64,000 nt of DNA from Desulfarculaceae bacterium (GTDB lineage: Bacteria > Desulfobacterota > Desulfarculia > Desulfarculales > Desulfarculaceae), in NCBI GenBank assembly GCA_020444545.1, contig JAHLKT010000008.1, forward strand, positions 124,001-188,000, in the 5' to 3' direction. The number at the start of each line of letters is the position of its first letter. Within the stretch, counting starts at the first letter, position 1. Under the pieces are notes generated by a model, which was given only the letters and a program-made list of their open reading frames with translations, searched no databases and was not told the origin of the DNA. This document shows positions 24,140 to 32,333 of the stretch, piece after piece. Both the position numbers and the translations under genes were made by a program.

Positions 24140-24325
24140 CTACTTCTTGTTCAGCTTGCTCTTGAGCCGCCAGATCTCCGAGGCATAGGCCGCGGCCACC
24201 ACGATCACCGCCAGCACCAGGAAGGTCCACCAGGGCGTGGTCTTGTGGAAGAAAAAGCGCCACAGTACGAAGCCGCCCACCAGGCCGGCCCCGGCCCGGA
24301 TGAGGAACACGGTCATTTTGCTCAT
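24140..24325 (-). CDS. Small two-helix membrane protein (61 aa)
   Basis: A 61-residue protein with two predicted helices (near 5-22 and 33-50), a central FFFHKTTPWW turn and a basic end (RLKSKLNKK). The start is secured by AGGAGG 6 bases before the ATG at 24325. No family is recognised. It stands between two transcription units, and the hairpin at 24084-24126 can end its transcript. Confidence 0.75.
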   Translation of the reverse strand: MSKMTVFLIRAGAGLVGGFVLWRFFFHKTTPWWTFLVLAVIVVAAAYASEIWRLKSKLNKK

Positions 24326-24380
24326 GGGGACCTCCTTATGCCGCCTGTTTTAGCATGAAGCGGCCCCGGGCGCAAAAGGA

Positions 24381-25304
24381 TCAGGCGAACAGCATCAGGA
24401 CGACGGATAGCGATATGAAGCTGAGCAGCGTGGAGAGTACTATAGCCGCGCCGGCCAGGTCCGCGTCGGAGTTCATCTGGGTGGAGAGGATGTAGGCGCT
24501 GGTGGCCGTGGGCAGGGCCAGGAACACCAGGGCCACGGCCAGGCCCATGCCGTGGACCCCCAGCAGGCTCAGGAAGGCCCAGCCTATGAGGGGCAGCACG
24601 GCCAGCTTGAGCAGGCTGGACACGAAGCTCAGGGCGGTGCGCCCCCTGAGCTTGGCCAGGGCCAGGGAGTTGCCGATGGACAATAGGGCCAGGGGCAGAC
24701 TGAGCGCAACGGACAAGGCGAAGGAGCGGTCCAGGAACACCGGGAACTTGAGGCCCGAGTGGGCCCAGGCGATGCCCGCCAAACAGGCCAGGATCAGGGG
24801 GTTGACCAGGATGGCCTTCAATACCAGCTTGGCCTTCTGGGCCCCGCTGAACTCGGCCTGGGAATACCAGACCAGAGTGCTCACCGCCAGCAGGTTGATA
24901 AAGGGGATGGCCACCGAGATGATCACCCCGAACAGGCCGATGCCCTCCTCGCCGAAGGCCGAGAGCACCACGGCCATGCCGATGTAGGTGTTGAAGCGGT
25001 AGGAGACCTGGCTGAAGGTGCCGGCCCGGTAGGGGCTCACCTTGGCCAGGCGGCAGTAGAGCAGGCTCAAGGCCCAGGTGGCGGCCACCGCGGCCAAGAC
25101 CGCGCCCACCAAGCCCAGGGGCAAGACCAGCTCGCTGCCCACCGCGCCGATCTTCCAGAACAACAGGGCCGGGAAGAACACGAAGTAGTTGAGCCGGTCC
25201 GAGGCGCTGAAAAAGGCCGGGGGCGCCCAGCCCTTGAGGGCCAGGGCCTTGCCCAGGGCGATGAGCACGAACACCGGCAGCACATTGTCCACGATTTGCG
25301 ACAA
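24381..25304 (-). CDS. AEC family transporter (auxin efflux carrier type)
   Basis: A membrane protein of about 307 residues with ten helices, of the AEC family that exports or imports carboxylates and other small anions. It starts SQIVDNVLPVFVLIALGKAL. FFPALLFWKIG and FLALPTATSAYILSTQM near the C-terminus are typical, the latter being the conserved P-x-A-T/S region. The proposed start is the TTG at 25304, with AGGGGA 8 bases upstream; longer frames to 25400 add a low-complexity N-terminus that no AEC protein has. The substrate is unknown. Confidence 0.85.
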   Translation of the reverse strand: MSQIVDNVLPVFVLIALGKALALKGWAPPAFFSASDRLNYFVFFPALLFWKIGAVGSELVLPLGLVGAVLAAVAATWALSLLYCRLAKVSPYRAGTFSQVSYRFNTYIGMAVVLSAFGEEGIGLFGVIISVAIPFINLLAVSTLVWYSQAEFSGAQKAKLVLKAILVNPLILACLAGIAWAHSGLKFPVFLDRSFALSVALSLPLALLSIGNSLALAKLRGRTALSFVSSLLKLAVLPLIGWAFLSLLGVHGMGLAVALVFLALPTATSAYILSTQMNSDADLAGAAIVLSTLLSFISLSVVLMLFA

Positions 25305-25438
25305 GGAATGGTCCCCTTCCCCCACGGGCGTTGTGCCCTGATTATCCAACCCGCCCCCCCCGGCGCGCAACCCCCGCTCTTGACCGTTGGGGCCCGCCAA
25401 GACAAGATAGAGAAGTTAATCGACGCCAAGGAGGCAAC

Positions 25439-25630
25439 ATGGTGCAGCATCCCAAGGACCTGATCAAGGACCGCCCCCTCCCCGAGGGCTTCGACCCCGG
25501 CAAGGAGCTGTGGGAGCGGCTGATAGACGACATCGCCGAAAATGGCGCTCCCTGCCTGGAAACGGTGGAACGTCTGGTGGACCAGGCCTGCCACCTGCCG
25601 GCCAATCTGGAAAAGCCCGAAAAGGAATAG
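25439..25630 (+). CDS. Small soluble protein (63 aa), unknown
   Basis: The ATG at 25439 follows AAGGAGG at a 6-base distance, a near-perfect ribosome site. The protein is acidic and mostly helical (LPEGFDPGKELWERLIDDIAE, then CLETVERLVDQACHLPANLE). It has two Cys residues, near positions 38 and 51. The family is not recognised. It ends 8 bases before the CoA-transferase/GNAT gene, so the two are probably an operon. Confidence 0.72.
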   Translation: MVQHPKDLIKDRPLPEGFDPGKELWERLIDDIAENGAPCLETVERLVDQACHLPANLEKPEKE

Positions 25631-25638
25631 GCAAGCTT

Positions 25639-27573
25639 ATGGCCTGGGCCGACCATTACCGCTCCCGTTTGATGACGGCGGAAGAAGCCCTGGAGCGCCT
25701 GCGCTCGGGCAGCGGAGTGCTCATCGGCTCGGGCTGCGGCGAGCCCCGCCATCTGGTGAGCGAGCTGGCCCGCCTGGCGGGCCGCTTCCGCGACTTGCAG
25801 GTCATCCAGGCCATCAGCGTGCCCTCGGGCGCGGCCGGGCCCGATCCCTTTGCCGACGCCGAGGGCTTCACCCTGCTGCGCTTCTTCGTGGCCACCGGGG
25901 CCCGCCAGGCGGTTAGCGAGGGCGCGGCCGACTACGTGCCCCTGTATCTCTCCGATCTGCCCGAGCTGATCACCTCGGGCCGCTTGGGGGTGGACGCGGT
26001 CTTGGTGCAGGTGAGCCCGCCGGATGAGCATGGCTGGTGCTCCTTGGGGGTGGCGGTGGATGTCTTGGGCGAGGCGGTGGAGCAGGCGCGCCTGGTCATC
26101 GCCCAGGTGAACCCGGCCATGCCCCGCACCCTGGGCGACAGTTTCGTGCCGGTCAGCCGCCTGGATTGCATCGTGGAGCAGGAGGAGCCCATCCTGAGCT
26201 TCAATCAGCCCGCGCCGGGCGAGGTGGCCAAGAAGGCCGCCCGCCAGGTGGCCCGGCTGATCCCGGACGGGGCCACGGTGCACATGGGCCTGGGCACCAT
26301 GGCCCAGGCGGTTCTGGCCGAGCTGGGCGACCGCAAGAACCTGGGGGTGCACACCGACGCCCTCACCGAGGCCTATCTGCCGCTCATCGAAAGCGGGGTG
26401 ATCACCGGGGCGGGCAAGACGCTCTATCCCCGCAAGGTGGTGGCCTCTTTCTGCCTGGGCGGGGAGAAGCTTTTGCGCTTCGTGGACAACAACCCCCAGG
26501 TGATGATGCTGCCCACCCGCGAGGTCAACGACCCGGCGGTGATCGCGGCCAACCACCGCATGATCTCGGTGCACGAGGTGTTGGAGGTGGACCTGACCGG
26601 CCAGGTCTGCTCGGCCGACCGGGGCGGGCGGGTCTATGCCGGGGTGGGCGGCCTGGTGGATTTCATGCGCGGGGCCTCGGCCAGCCCCGGCGGCCTGGGG
26701 GTGGTCATCCTGCCCTCCCTGGCCCCGGACGGCTCCAGCCGCATCGTGCCCCGCCTCAGCGCCGGGGCCGGGGTGGCGGTGACCCGCGCCGGGGTGCGCT
26801 CGGTGGCCACCGAGTACGGCGCGGTGTACGTGCACGGGTTGTCGCTAAAAGAACGGGCGGTGGCCCTGATCGACATCGCCCACCCCAACCACCGCGACGC
26901 GCTACTCACCGCCGCGCGCCAGGAGGGGCTGATCAGCGATCGCCAGATCCTGGCCCCGCTGTTCACCGGGGTCTACCCCGAGCACTACGAGCAAGCCGCC
27001 GAGCTCAAGGACGGCAGCCACGTGTTCATCCGGCCGGTGAAGCCCACCGACGAGCGCATGGTGCAGGAGTTCTTCTACTCCATGAGCGACCGCGAGGTGT
27101 ATTACCGTTTTTTGCACGCCACCAAGGCCTTCCCCAAGAAGGACATGCAGAAGATGGTCAACATCGACTATCACCGCGAGATGTCCCTGTTGGCCCTCAC
27201 CGGGGATTTCGGCTCCGAGCGCATGGTGGGGGTGGCCCGCTACGTGTTGGGCGACGAGGGAAGCCCCGAGGTGGACTTCGCGGTGGCTGGCGAGATGCAG
27301 GGCAAGGGCCTGGGCCGCGCCCTGATGAGCGCGGTGATCAATGTGGCCAGGGACCGGGGACACAAGGTGGTGAGCGCCTACGTGATGCCCGAGAACATCG
27401 CCAGCCTGAGCATTCTCAAGACCATGGGCTACGCGGTGAGCGGCCTGGTGAGCCAGGGGGTCATCGAGCTGCATCTGCACCTGGACCAGCCGGTCAAGGA
27501 GCCCCAGGTCAAGATGAAATACGACGAGCGCTTCCGGGTGGACGACAAAGAGGAGCCGCTCAGCCGTATCTGA
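25639..27573 (+). CDS. Acetyl-CoA hydrolase/CoA-transferase fused to a GNAT domain
   Basis: A 644-residue fusion. Residues 1-430 are an acetyl-CoA hydrolase/4-hydroxybutyrate CoA-transferase fold (SGSGVLIGSGCGEPRHLV, VSPPDEHGWCSLGVAVD, VHMGLGTMAQAVLAEL, VYAGVGGLVDFMRGA, ATEYGAVYVHGLSLKERA). Residues 465-620 are a GNAT acetyltransferase (FIRPVKPTDERMVQEFFYSMS, AGEMQGKGLGRALMSAVINVARDRGHK, the latter holding the Q-x-x-G-x-G/A acetyl-CoA loop). Together they could couple acyl-CoA turnover to protein or small-molecule acetylation. Such fusions occur in other anaerobes. The start ATG at 25639 follows AGG. Confidence 0.9.
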   Translation: MAWADHYRSRLMTAEEALERLRSGSGVLIGSGCGEPRHLVSELARLAGRFRDLQVIQAISVPSGAAGPDPFADAEGFTLLRFFVATGARQAVSEGAADYVPLYLSDLPELITSGRLGVDAVLVQVSPPDEHGWCSLGVAVDVLGEAVEQARLVIAQVNPAMPRTLGDSFVPVSRLDCIVEQEEPILSFNQPAPGEVAKKAARQVARLIPDGATVHMGLGTMAQAVLAELGDRKNLGVHTDALTEAYLPLIESGVITGAGKTLYPRKVVASFCLGGEKLLRFVDNNPQVMMLPTREVNDPAVIAANHRMISVHEVLEVDLTGQVCSADRGGRVYAGVGGLVDFMRGASASPGGLGVVILPSLAPDGSSRIVPRLSAGAGVAVTRAGVRSVATEYGAVYVHGLSLKERAVALIDIAHPNHRDALLTAARQEGLISDRQILAPLFTGVYPEHYEQAAELKDGSHVFIRPVKPTDERMVQEFFYSMSDREVYYRFLHATKAFPKKDMQKMVNIDYHREMSLLALTGDFGSERMVGVARYVLGDEGSPEVDFAVAGEMQGKGLGRALMSAVINVARDRGHKVVSAYVMPENIASLSILKTMGYAVSGLVSQGVIELHLHLDQPVKEPQVKMKYDERFRVDDKEEPLSRI

Positions 27574-27600
27574 GCCTTTTACCCGCCCCACCAGCGAACC

Positions 27601-27635
27601 GAGATTGCCGCGCCGCTGCGCTCCTGGCAATGACG
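27601..27635. repeat. R1 interspersed repeat, copy a (divergent)
   Basis: GAGATTGCCGCGCCGCTGCG followed by CTCCTGGCAATGAC. It is a diverged version of the R1 consensus and can fold as an imperfect hairpin (ATTGCC / GGCAAT). Confidence 0.75.
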
Positions 27636-27777
27636 GCCATGGCTGCAATTAATTCCCCGGGTGGCCCAGACAGCTTGCCTGTCTGGGTCGCCGAGCCTTG
27701 GCGAGGCGACAAGAGGTCCGGCGGGCGGCCTCGATTTCAGGGGGAACCCTCGGTAGGCCCGTCAGCTCTGTTTCAAG

Positions 27778-27820
27778 CAGAGATTGCCGCGTCGCTGCGC
27801 TCCTCGCAATGACAAGGGTT
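27778..27820. repeat. R1 interspersed repeat, copy b
   Basis: CAGAGATTGCCGCGTCGCTG then CGCTCCTCGCAATGACAAGG. It is followed 23 bases later by R2 copy a, the same order as in the other two repeat clusters. Confidence 0.85.
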
Positions 27821-27842
27821 GTTTTTAATTAGTTGAGAAGGT

Positions 27843-27914
27843 GTAGGGGCGGGGTTTATCCTCGCCCGAGGGTGCTTGGAAAAAAGAAAAGGCGGGGATA
27901 AACCCCGCCTCTAC
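27843..27914. repeat. R2 inverted repeat, copy a
   Basis: GTAGGGGCGGGGTTTATCCT and its near-complement GGCGGGGATAAACCCCGCCT enclose about 30 variable bases. This is a REP/MITE-like palindromic unit of 72 bases. Confidence 0.85.
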
Positions 27915-27978
27915 AAAGATTTTCTATTACCGGCCGCTATCGAATCTCCCCGCTCCCCGCGATGACAAACTGATTCAG

Positions 27979-28962
27979 TTACTTGTCCGGCTTGCCTTCG
28001 GCCAGGCGCTCCCGCAGCGCGGTCCGGCGGCGGCGGCTGACGGGCAATGCCGCCCCGGCCACGGGCAGCACGGCCAGGTACTGCCCCTCGCTGCGCTCCA
28101 GGCCGCTCACGTGCCTGAGGTTGACCAGGTGGGAGCGGTGGATCTGCACGAAATCACGCTCCGGCAGCTGCTCGGTGAGGCTCTTGAGGGTCATGCAGGC
28201 GAAGAGGTTCTTGGGGCCCTCGCCGCCCAGGTAGTGGATGCGGCAGTAGTGGTCCTCCACCGTGACATGGGTGATGCGGGCCAGGGAGATACGGCTCTGG
28301 CGGCCGTCGTGGCTGATGCTGATCGCCGCCGGGGGGGCCGGGGCCTCGGCGGTCTGGGCCACGGCGGCCGTGGGCTGGGGCGCGGTGCGGGCGGCGGCGG
28401 CCCGTTGGCGCAGCACCTTTTGCCAGGCCAGGGCGCTGCGGATCACCGCGAAGGTGGCCACGGTCCAGGCCGCGCCGCAGAACAGGAGCATGTTCAGCAG
28501 GCTGGGCCGCAGGTGGGGGGCTTGGCGCAGGAAGGCCACCAGGTCGGGAGCGTAAAAGGGCACCAGGTGGACCATGAGCAGGCGGTGCAGCAAGAAGCCC
28601 AGCAAAAAACCCAGCCCCCAGACCATCCACTGGCGGGCCACGGTGCGCTGGTCGTAGGCGCTCCAGCGGGGCAGGAGCAGGCGCAGCGCCACCTCGGCCA
28701 GGATGACCCCGGCGAGGTAGGTCAGGGACAGGTGCAGGGCGTAGGTGAAGTAGAAGGTCAGGTGGTCGAACATGAAGGCGTGGTGGCGCAGCAGGGCCTT
28801 GCCGGCCAGCACCGCCATGAGGAAGAAGAAGCCGAGCTGATAGTACAGGAGCCTCCGGTGGGCGGGATGGGCGCAGAAGTTGCCCAGGGGCCGCCGCAAA
28901 TAGGCCAGCGGCAGATGCCAGAGGCCCCGGAGGGGGGGTGGGAATGTTGCCAGGGCGGCCAT
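27979..28962 (-). CDS. Membrane-anchored LytTR transcription regulator, copy 1
   Basis: A 327-residue protein. Residues 40-185 contain four to five membrane helices (LLYYQLGFFFLMAVLAGKAL, FTYALHLSLTYLAGVILAEV, WMVWGLGFLLGFLLHRLLMV and one near 155-180). A Pro/Ala-rich linker follows. Residues 222-322 form a LytTR DNA-binding domain (RISLARITHVTVEDHYCRIHY, DFVQIHRSHLVNLRHVSGLE, LPVSRRRRTALRERL). It faces away from the outer-membrane protein gene at 29366, with about 400 bases between them, and probably regulates it in response to a membrane signal. Copy 2 is at 31037-32026. Confidence 0.9.
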   Translation of the reverse strand: MAALATFPPPLRGLWHLPLAYLRRPLGNFCAHPAHRRLLYYQLGFFFLMAVLAGKALLRHHAFMFDHLTFYFTYALHLSLTYLAGVILAEVALRLLLPRWSAYDQRTVARQWMVWGLGFLLGFLLHRLLMVHLVPFYAPDLVAFLRQAPHLRPSLLNMLLFCGAAWTVATFAVIRSALAWQKVLRQRAAAARTAPQPTAAVAQTAEAPAPPAAISISHDGRQSRISLARITHVTVEDHYCRIHYLGGEGPKNLFACMTLKSLTEQLPERDFVQIHRSHLVNLRHVSGLERSEGQYLAVLPVAGAALPVSRRRRTALRERLAEGKPDK

Positions 28963-29148
28963 GGTCGTCTCTTACTGTGGGTGCCTGAGTGGCGGGCAGA
29001 TGGCCAACTAGTCGCCGTTAAGGAAAATTTTAGCCTAACCCGCCGCTGAGAGCAATGCGTATGCGCGCCTCGCGGGCGGCGAGAGCCCACCGTTGGCGAA
29101 AAAGCGCCCGCCGCCCGCGCAGGGCGGCCTCCGACGGCGTAACCTCGC

Positions 29149-29177
29149 TTGAGACCTCCGCAAGTCTTCCTGATGAT
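29149..29177 (+). promoter_or_regulatory. Candidate promoter of outer-membrane protein gene 1
   Basis: TTGAGA, 17 bases, GATGAT. The equivalent site of copy 2 (32166-32194) reads TTGCGG, 17 bases, AATGAT, and both are preceded by different sequence. The shared spacing supports a real promoter, with a leader of about 180 bases. Confidence 0.5.
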
Positions 29178-29264
29178 TGGCAATACAGGACGCGCTTTCC
29201 AGGGGCCTTTTTCGGCCCCGAGGGCGGTTCCTGGCCGTGGCGGCCGCCCCGGCCGGCCGAGTCG

Positions 29265-29365
29265 GGGGTGAGCCCGGCCCGGAAAGGGTGGCCGCGGGCC
29301 CGGCTCCTCTTGGCTGAAGGGGCCGGTGAGAGATCTCAACCAATGTTTCAGGAGGAAGGGTCGAT
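29265..29365 (+). promoter_or_regulatory. Conserved 5' leader of outer-membrane protein gene 1
   Basis: GGGGTGAGCCCG begins exactly 101 bases before the ATG, as in copy 2, and a GGCTC...CTTGG block lies about 60 bases before it. GC-rich arms around these blocks can pair. It ends in the ribosome site AGGAGG. It may be a regulatory RNA element. The rest of the 28963-29264 gap shows only the promoter and no gene. Confidence 0.45.
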
Positions 29366-30523
29366 ATGAAAAAGTGGCTTATCCTTACCCTAGCCGTGAT
29401 GCTGGGGTTGGCGGCGGCGTCTCCCGCCTGGGCGGTGGACACCTCCACCTACACCTTTGAGCTGCAAGCTCGTATGCTCACCGACATCGGCTGGTGGAAC
29501 AAGAGCCAGGAGCTGACCAACAACGGCTCCGACGACGTGGGCACCTGGTTTCTGACCTTGCCCGGCCACAGCTACTTGCAGGCGCGTTTCTACAGCGTAG
29601 ACAAGAACGTGGGCGGCCGCATCGAGCTGGGCCTCAAGAGCGTGCAGCCCGACGCCACCGTGAGCCTGCGTTACGCCTACGCCTATTGGCGGGTGGGCAA
29701 CTGCCGCATCCTGGCCGGCCAGACCGACAACTGGTTCGGCTCCCTGGCCTATCACATCCGGCAGTACGTGGGCCTGGAAGAAAACGCCCACCTGTTGATG
29801 TTCGGCTGGGGCTTCCTGTGGCCCCACCGCGTGCCGCAGGTGCAGTTCACCTACAACACCGACAAGTGGGGCATCCAGTTCGCGCTGGAGGAGCCGCGCC
29901 AGAAGACCAACCTGTTCGACGCGGGCGGCACCACCGACGCCGCCTTCATGTTCCCCCGGGCCAGCCTCACCTTGATGTTCAGGTACGGCGGCTTCATGAC
30001 CCACCCGGGCTTCAACTTCGTGAACCACAAGTACGAGTCCGGCAGCACCGGCGCCTTTGACGACTCCTACAACACCTGGGCCTTTGTCCTGCCCATCAAG
30101 TACACCATCGGCGCCTTCACCCTGAAGTTCCAGGGCCACTACGGCATCAACTTCGCGACCGAGTATCCCTTCTTCCCGGTGGATCTGACCCAGCCCTATC
30201 GCAACGGCATCGACACCGGCGGCATCGACGACACCACCATCTACGGCGGCGTGCTGGCCGGGGAATACCAAATCGGCAAGATCATGGTCACCGGCGGCGT
30301 GGGCTACGAGAACTTCTCCAACGACGCCTGGTCGGGCAAGAACGGCTACTCCAAGGACGAGAACGTGCGCTTGGGCGCCTTCATCGCCGTGCCCTACCAG
30401 TTCACCAAGAACTTCGGGGTGCACCCGGAGTTCTCTTACTACTCCTATGGCGACGACCCCAAGACCGGCAACGGCATGGGCAACGAGTGGCTGCTGGGCG
30501 TGCAGTTCCGCTTCGTTTTCTAA
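29366..30523 (+). CDS. Outer-membrane beta-barrel protein, copy 1
   Basis: A 385-residue protein with signal peptide 1-23 (KKWLILTLAVMLGLAAASPAWA) and a mature part rich in alternating aromatic and polar strands (YLQARFYSVDKNVGGRIELG, SLRYAYAYWRVGNCRILAG, KYTIGAFTLKFQGHYGINF). It ends in FRFVF, the C-terminal Phe signal for the BAM complex. It is probably a porin or porin-like channel. Start ATG at 29366 follows AGGAGG. It is about 70% or more identical by eye to copy 2 at 32334. The ligand is unknown. Confidence 0.88.
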   Translation: MKKWLILTLAVMLGLAAASPAWAVDTSTYTFELQARMLTDIGWWNKSQELTNNGSDDVGTWFLTLPGHSYLQARFYSVDKNVGGRIELGLKSVQPDATVSLRYAYAYWRVGNCRILAGQTDNWFGSLAYHIRQYVGLEENAHLLMFGWGFLWPHRVPQVQFTYNTDKWGIQFALEEPRQKTNLFDAGGTTDAAFMFPRASLTLMFRYGGFMTHPGFNFVNHKYESGSTGAFDDSYNTWAFVLPIKYTIGAFTLKFQGHYGINFATEYPFFPVDLTQPYRNGIDTGGIDDTTIYGGVLAGEYQIGKIMVTGGVGYENFSNDAWSGKNGYSKDENVRLGAFIAVPYQFTKNFGVHPEFSYYSYGDDPKTGNGMGNEWLLGVQFRFVF

Positions 30524-30553
30524 ACTCCTTTCCAACGCCCGAAATCACCCCAT

Positions 30554-30586
30554 GGGGGCCCGGCGCCATCCGGGCCCCCACTTTAT
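30554..30586 (+). terminator. Terminator of outer-membrane protein gene 1
   Basis: GGGGGCCCGG and CCGGGCCCCC around CGCCAT, followed by ACTTTATT. The stem and preceding 25 bases are almost identical to those of copy 2. Confidence 0.8.
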
Positions 30587-30874
30587 TGGGGTGGGTGAAA
30601 AAGTGTTTTTGGTTGGCCGGCGGCTTGTCTGCCGGGGTTGCGTGGCGTCAGGGGCGCAACAAGAGAGGCTTCCGGCTTGGTCCGACCGCATGACAATTCC
30701 AAGGAAGATTGCCACGGCGCGGCGGGAGTAGCCGCCCGCTCCGGGCCGCCCACCCGGCCGCCGCGCCTCGCAATGACAGCTATGGCTGGATGGGGCGGGC
30801 GGGCACCCGGCTAGGCCCGGCCCAATTTCCTTTTTCCTAACCTCTTTTTTAGGCCTGCGCTCCCTCCTAGCGGG

Positions 30875-30916
30875 CAGAGATTGCCGCGTCGCTTCGCTCC
30901 TCGCAATGACAAGGGT
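30875..30916. repeat. R1 interspersed repeat, copy c
   Basis: CAGAGATTGCCGCGTCGCTT then CGCTCCTCGCAATGACAAGG. It is preceded by CTCCTAGCGGG, which is also found before copy d at 33603, so the repeat clusters share flanking sequence. Confidence 0.88.
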
Positions 30917-30940
30917 TTATTTGGTTTAGTCAATGCAGAT

Positions 30941-31012
30941 GTAGGGGCGGGGTTTATCCCCGCCCGAGAGAGTTTGGCAAAAGAAAAGGGCGGGGATAAA
31001 CCCCGCCCCTAC
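30941..31012. repeat. R2 inverted repeat, copy b
   Basis: GTAGGGGCGGGGTTTATCCC with complement arm GGGCGGGGATAAACCCCGCC ending CCTAC; 72 bases. Same unit as 27843 and 33669. Confidence 0.88.
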
Positions 31013-31036
31013 ACCGGAAAAGACCCTTATTAAGGC

Positions 31037-32026
31037 CTACTTGTCCGCCTTGCTCTTGGCCAGGCGCTCCTGTAGCTCGCTCCAGCGCTGGCGGCTGATG
31101 GGCAGCTCCACCCCCGCGGCGGGCAGCTCGGCCTGGTACTTGCGCCCGTCCTTGCTCAGCCCGCCCAGGTGGCGCAGGTTGACCAGGTGGGAGCGGTGGA
31201 TCTGGGCGAAATCCTCGGGCGGCAGCTCTTCGGCCAGGCTTTTCAGGGACATGCAGGCAAAGAGGTTCTTGGGGACCGCGCCGTCCAGGTAGTGGATGCG
31301 GCAGTAGTGGTCTTCCACGGTCACGTGGGTGATGCGCTCCAGGGGGATGCGGGTCTGGCGGCCGTCGTGGCTGATGGTGATCGCCGCCGGGGGGGCCGGC
31401 TGGGCCGGAGCCTGGCCGGCCTGGGGCGCGGCGCGCTTTTGCAGCTTCAGGGCGGTCTGCAACACCGCCAAGCTGGCCAGCAGCCAGGCCGTACCGAAAA
31501 AGGCGAATATTTCTATTTGGCTGGGGCTGGCCTCCGGGTGGGTGCGCAGAAACTCCACCAGCCAGGGGGCGTAGTAGACGATCAGGTGGCTGGCCACCAG
31601 GCGGTGGAGCAAATACCCCACCACAAAGCCCGCCCCCCACATGACCCACTGGCGGGCCACGGTGCGGCGCTCATAGGCGCTCCAGTCCGGCAAGAAGCGC
31701 TTGAAGGCCCAAGCCGCCAGCAGGATGCCGATGAAGTAGTTGACCGCCAGGTGCACGGTGTAGGTGCAGTAAAAGGCCAGGTGCGCGGTGAGGAAGTCCC
31801 GCTGCCAGGTGAGGGCCGCGCCGGCCATCACCGCCAGCAGAAAGAACAGGCCCAGCTTGTAATAGAGAAGCTGCCGGTTGGTGGGGCTGGCCACGAACGA
31901 GGCCAGGGGCCGCCGCAGAAAGGCGCGGGGCAACCGCAGCAGGGTTTGCCAAGACTCGGGTGGAAACACTTGCGCCGCCATGGCTATGTCCGGATTCCGG
32001 GTGCAGCGGCCGTATGGGCCGTACAT
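31037..32026 (-). CDS. Membrane-anchored LytTR transcription regulator, copy 2
   Basis: A 329-residue paralogue of the 27979-28962 protein, similar along the whole length. Helices lie near residues 50-75, 85-110, 125-150 and 160-185. A Pro/Ala linker is followed by the LytTR domain (RIPLERITHVTVEDHYCRIHY, DFAQIHRSHLVNLRHLGGLS, LPISRQRWSELQERL). The divergent partner is the outer-membrane protein gene at 32334. The N-terminal extension MYGPYGRCTRNPDI before MAAQVFPPESW may not be translated: copy 1 begins MAALATFPPPL, so the ATG at 31984 is a possible alternative start. Confidence 0.9.
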   Translation of the reverse strand: MYGPYGRCTRNPDIAMAAQVFPPESWQTLLRLPRAFLRRPLASFVASPTNRQLLYYKLGLFFLLAVMAGAALTWQRDFLTAHLAFYCTYTVHLAVNYFIGILLAAWAFKRFLPDWSAYERRTVARQWVMWGAGFVVGYLLHRLVASHLIVYYAPWLVEFLRTHPEASPSQIEIFAFFGTAWLLASLAVLQTALKLQKRAAPQAGQAPAQPAPPAAITISHDGRQTRIPLERITHVTVEDHYCRIHYLDGAVPKNLFACMSLKSLAEELPPEDFAQIHRSHLVNLRHLGGLSKDGRKYQAELPAAGVELPISRQRWSELQERLAKSKADK

Positions 32027-32165
32027 CCCTCCCTTTGTCCTAGATTATAACCCTACCCCGGGGGCCGGGCAACGCCGGGAGCCCTTTCGTCAATGGGCAG
32101 GGCGTCCCATTCGCGCACAAACCGGGCCGGCTGGCGCACAAACCTCCCGCGCCGCGAAAGCCGCC

Positions 32166-32194
32166 TTGCGGCTCCTGCCTATCTTCCCAATGAT
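32166..32194 (+). promoter_or_regulatory. Candidate promoter of outer-membrane protein gene 2
   Basis: TTGCGG, 17-base spacer, AATGAT, matching in form and spacing the site before copy 1. The predicted leader is about 130 bases. Confidence 0.45.
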
Positions 32195-32232
32195 TAAACG
32201 CACATAAGCCGCTTTCTCCGGCCTGGCGGGCC

Positions 32233-32333
32233 GGGGTGAGCCCGAGGCAAGGGAGGGCGGCACGTTTCCGGGTGGCTCTTGGAAACGCGAAAAACAAACC
32301 TTGGAAGAATCAACGAGAGGAGACCTGGTCACC
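32233..32333 (+). promoter_or_regulatory. Conserved 5' leader of outer-membrane protein gene 2
   Basis: GGGGTGAGCCCG again starts 101 bases before the start codon, and GGCTCTTGG lies 60 bases before it. Sequence between the blocks has diverged from copy 1, so these short conserved blocks may be under selection. Confidence 0.45.

Larger units (their letters stand above)
27574..27978. other. Intergenic stretch filled with repeats R1, R1, R2
   Basis: Between the GNAT fusion and the convergent LytTR gene there is no supportable gene. The sequence holds R1 copies at 27601-27635 and 27778-27820 and an R2 palindrome at 27843-27914. The piece between the two R1 copies (about 27636-27777) shows nothing I recognise. 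Confidence 0.7.
30524..31036. other. Intergenic stretch with terminator and repeats R1, R2
   Basis: After the terminator there are about 120 bases with no recognised content, a disrupted R1 copy near 30702-30785 (ATTGCC... CGCAATGACA split by a GC-rich insertion), an intact R1 at 30875 and R2 at 30941. No gene is supported. Confidence 0.65.

Noticed and set aside
29178-29264. Sigma-54 promoter for the barrel genes
   Set aside because: No TGGCAC-N5-TTGC pair exists in either upstream region.
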